Part shown: positions 62,860-64,000 of the stretch, one piece after another | Layout of the letters: each line of letters opens with the position of its first letter | How positions within the stretch are numbered: the stretch's first letter is position 1 | Assembly: GCA_035048485.1 (NCBI GenBank) | Contig: CM068592.1 | Coordinates: 34,472,501 to 34,536,500, forward strand | DNA from: Pteria penguin | Lineage: Eukaryota > Mollusca > Bivalvia > Pterioida > Pteriidae | Length of the DNA: 64,000 nucleotides | Direction: 5' to 3' | The notes under the pieces: generated by a model | The model's database searches: none | What the model saw: only the letters and a program-made list of their open reading frames with translations | What the model was told of the DNA's origin: nothing | Position numbers and translations under genes: made by a program

Positions 62860-63965
62860 TGTCAGACAAGATAAATTCCACCATTTGACAGGATATTACT
62901 GACGATGGTTTACAATCCTTTTGTAAACAATGGTGTCAAAAAGGATTAAAAGTACATGATTGGAAAAATGAAGTTCTAAAAATAAGTAACATATGAATTT
63001 CTTAATTGTACACCGAATCGACTAATCTAGAAACTCAACTGAAGTACAACATCATTCATAAAAATTGCAATGCCACATTTGTTATTTTGATAAATGTGAC
63101 CTTTCTGCCATGTACTTAATGTCCATCAACCTCCCCAACCATGCCATTATTTTATGACTATTTGGTTTAATTAACAGCATATCGTTGTCTGTCATCCTCT
63201 GTTTTTCCATAAAGAGTCAAAGACCCCCCCCTAAAAAAAGAAAGAAAAAAAAAAAAAGAACACCCCCAAAAACCAACTAAAACAAACAAACAAACAAACA
63301 AACAAACAAAAGAAAAAAAATAAGTATTTCGGATAACTGGATTTTTCTCAAAAATGATTTCTACAATTACAATGAGTTCTTTTGTGTCATCATTTATCAA
63401 CAAATTGTTTGGATTCTAGTTGGCATTAACTGCACATCCCTTGCGGCAGACTTGTTTTTGTATTATTATTATAAGAGGAGATTCATACATCAATCTCAAA
63501 TAGTTTAACCTTTCGACCGTATCGGAATGTTTATGATACATCTAATGATGTATTGACACTCAAGAATTCTGAATTTGAAATATACTTTAGTGATATTTAT
63601 CTACATGAACTTCAGTTAAACAAAGCCCATCTATCTAATGAACTTCCGTGGACAAGTCCCTTTCTATTTTTGATATAATTTTTATTGCATAGAAACTTAT
63701 CGTACTCATATTCGTATGACCTCTTAACATTAGTAACTTATTGGTTCTAATTCTGTTTATGGGGGATATATATGTAAAGTTTTAAATGTGTGTTCTTTGA
63801 TTGAATTTTTTTCGTGATGATTGGGAAGGTGGACCTGTAAACTGGTTAAACCCACCCAATGATTGGCACCTAAAGTGACCGTCTCAAGTCGGTATCACAA
63901 CTGCATTACAACCGAATATTTTTCTGATTTCGTTTTATGTACTTATTCTTGTATGTTCTGTATGT
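62860..63965 (+). mobile_element. Decayed Penelope-like element, plus strand
   Basis: Order and spacing follow a PLE. GLQSFCKQWCQKGLKVHDWK appears at 62905-62970. An RT stretch at 63390-63490 (YQQIVGIPMGTN-like, read as HHLSTNCLDSSWH in shifted frame, then AADLF) and LQLNKAHLSNELPW near 63612 follow. The 3' end is GGGAAGGTGGACCTGTAAAC and GTCTCAAGTCGGTATC near 63880. Many frameshifts. An A-rich tract with (AAAC)n interrupts it at 63220-63320. Confidence 0.72.
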
Positions 63966-64000
63966 CCGTGTAACATATAACGTATGTTTAACATGTATAA

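Overview
The window looks like nuclear DNA of a bivalve mollusc. It is AT-rich and intron-bearing, with very little coding sequence. It is full of Penelope-like reverse transcriptase elements (PLEs), DIRS-type and Crypton-type tyrosine-recombinase elements, tRNA-derived SINEs and minisatellites, and short dispersed repeats that I associate from memory with bivalves (a GGATGCTTACTCC-type block and a CGAAATGCGCAT(C/A)TGGTGCA-type terminus). The genus cannot be fixed from sequence alone.

The host content is a tandem family of five small secreted cysteine-rich protein genes, all on the + strand: A (16163-21114), B (26091/26121-29709), C (37029-39289), D (42456-44986) and E (58497-61108). Each has three exons joined in phase 1: a signal-peptide exon, an exon with seven cysteines whose tail looks like the end of a von Willebrand factor type C (VWC) domain, and an exon with seven cysteines that looks like a VWC first half or a pacifastin-type knot. 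The 14-Cys spacing is nearly invariant even in the divergent copy D. A, C and D look intact. B has lost its ancestral ATG, TATA box and promoter half-sites. E has a 7-bp deletion that shifts the frame in exon 2, and a Crypton carrying a nested PLE lies between its TATA box and its upstream promoter block. No member was recognised as a named gene.

Layout: 1-244 is the last coding exon of an unrelated upstream gene. 245-6000 is non-coding sequence with three minisatellites. 6075-7480 is a DIRS relic. 7.9-21.8, 22.1-30.15 and 32.6-40.0 kb are three copies of one duplicated segment, each ending in a gene (A, B, C). PLEs, SINEs and microsatellites were added or lost in each copy, which gives a relative history. 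40-46 kb holds gene D and SINEs. 46-58 kb is a transposon graveyard (two nearly identical PLEs, a LINE tail, a MITE candidate, a Crypton). 58.4-61.1 kb is gene E, followed by trinucleotide microsatellites and another decayed PLE.

The most notable points are the undescribed-looking 14-Cys double-domain family with a weak, possibly regulated second donor site, the different ways in which copies B and E have decayed, and identical in-frame UGA codons shared between otherwise well-preserved PLE copies.
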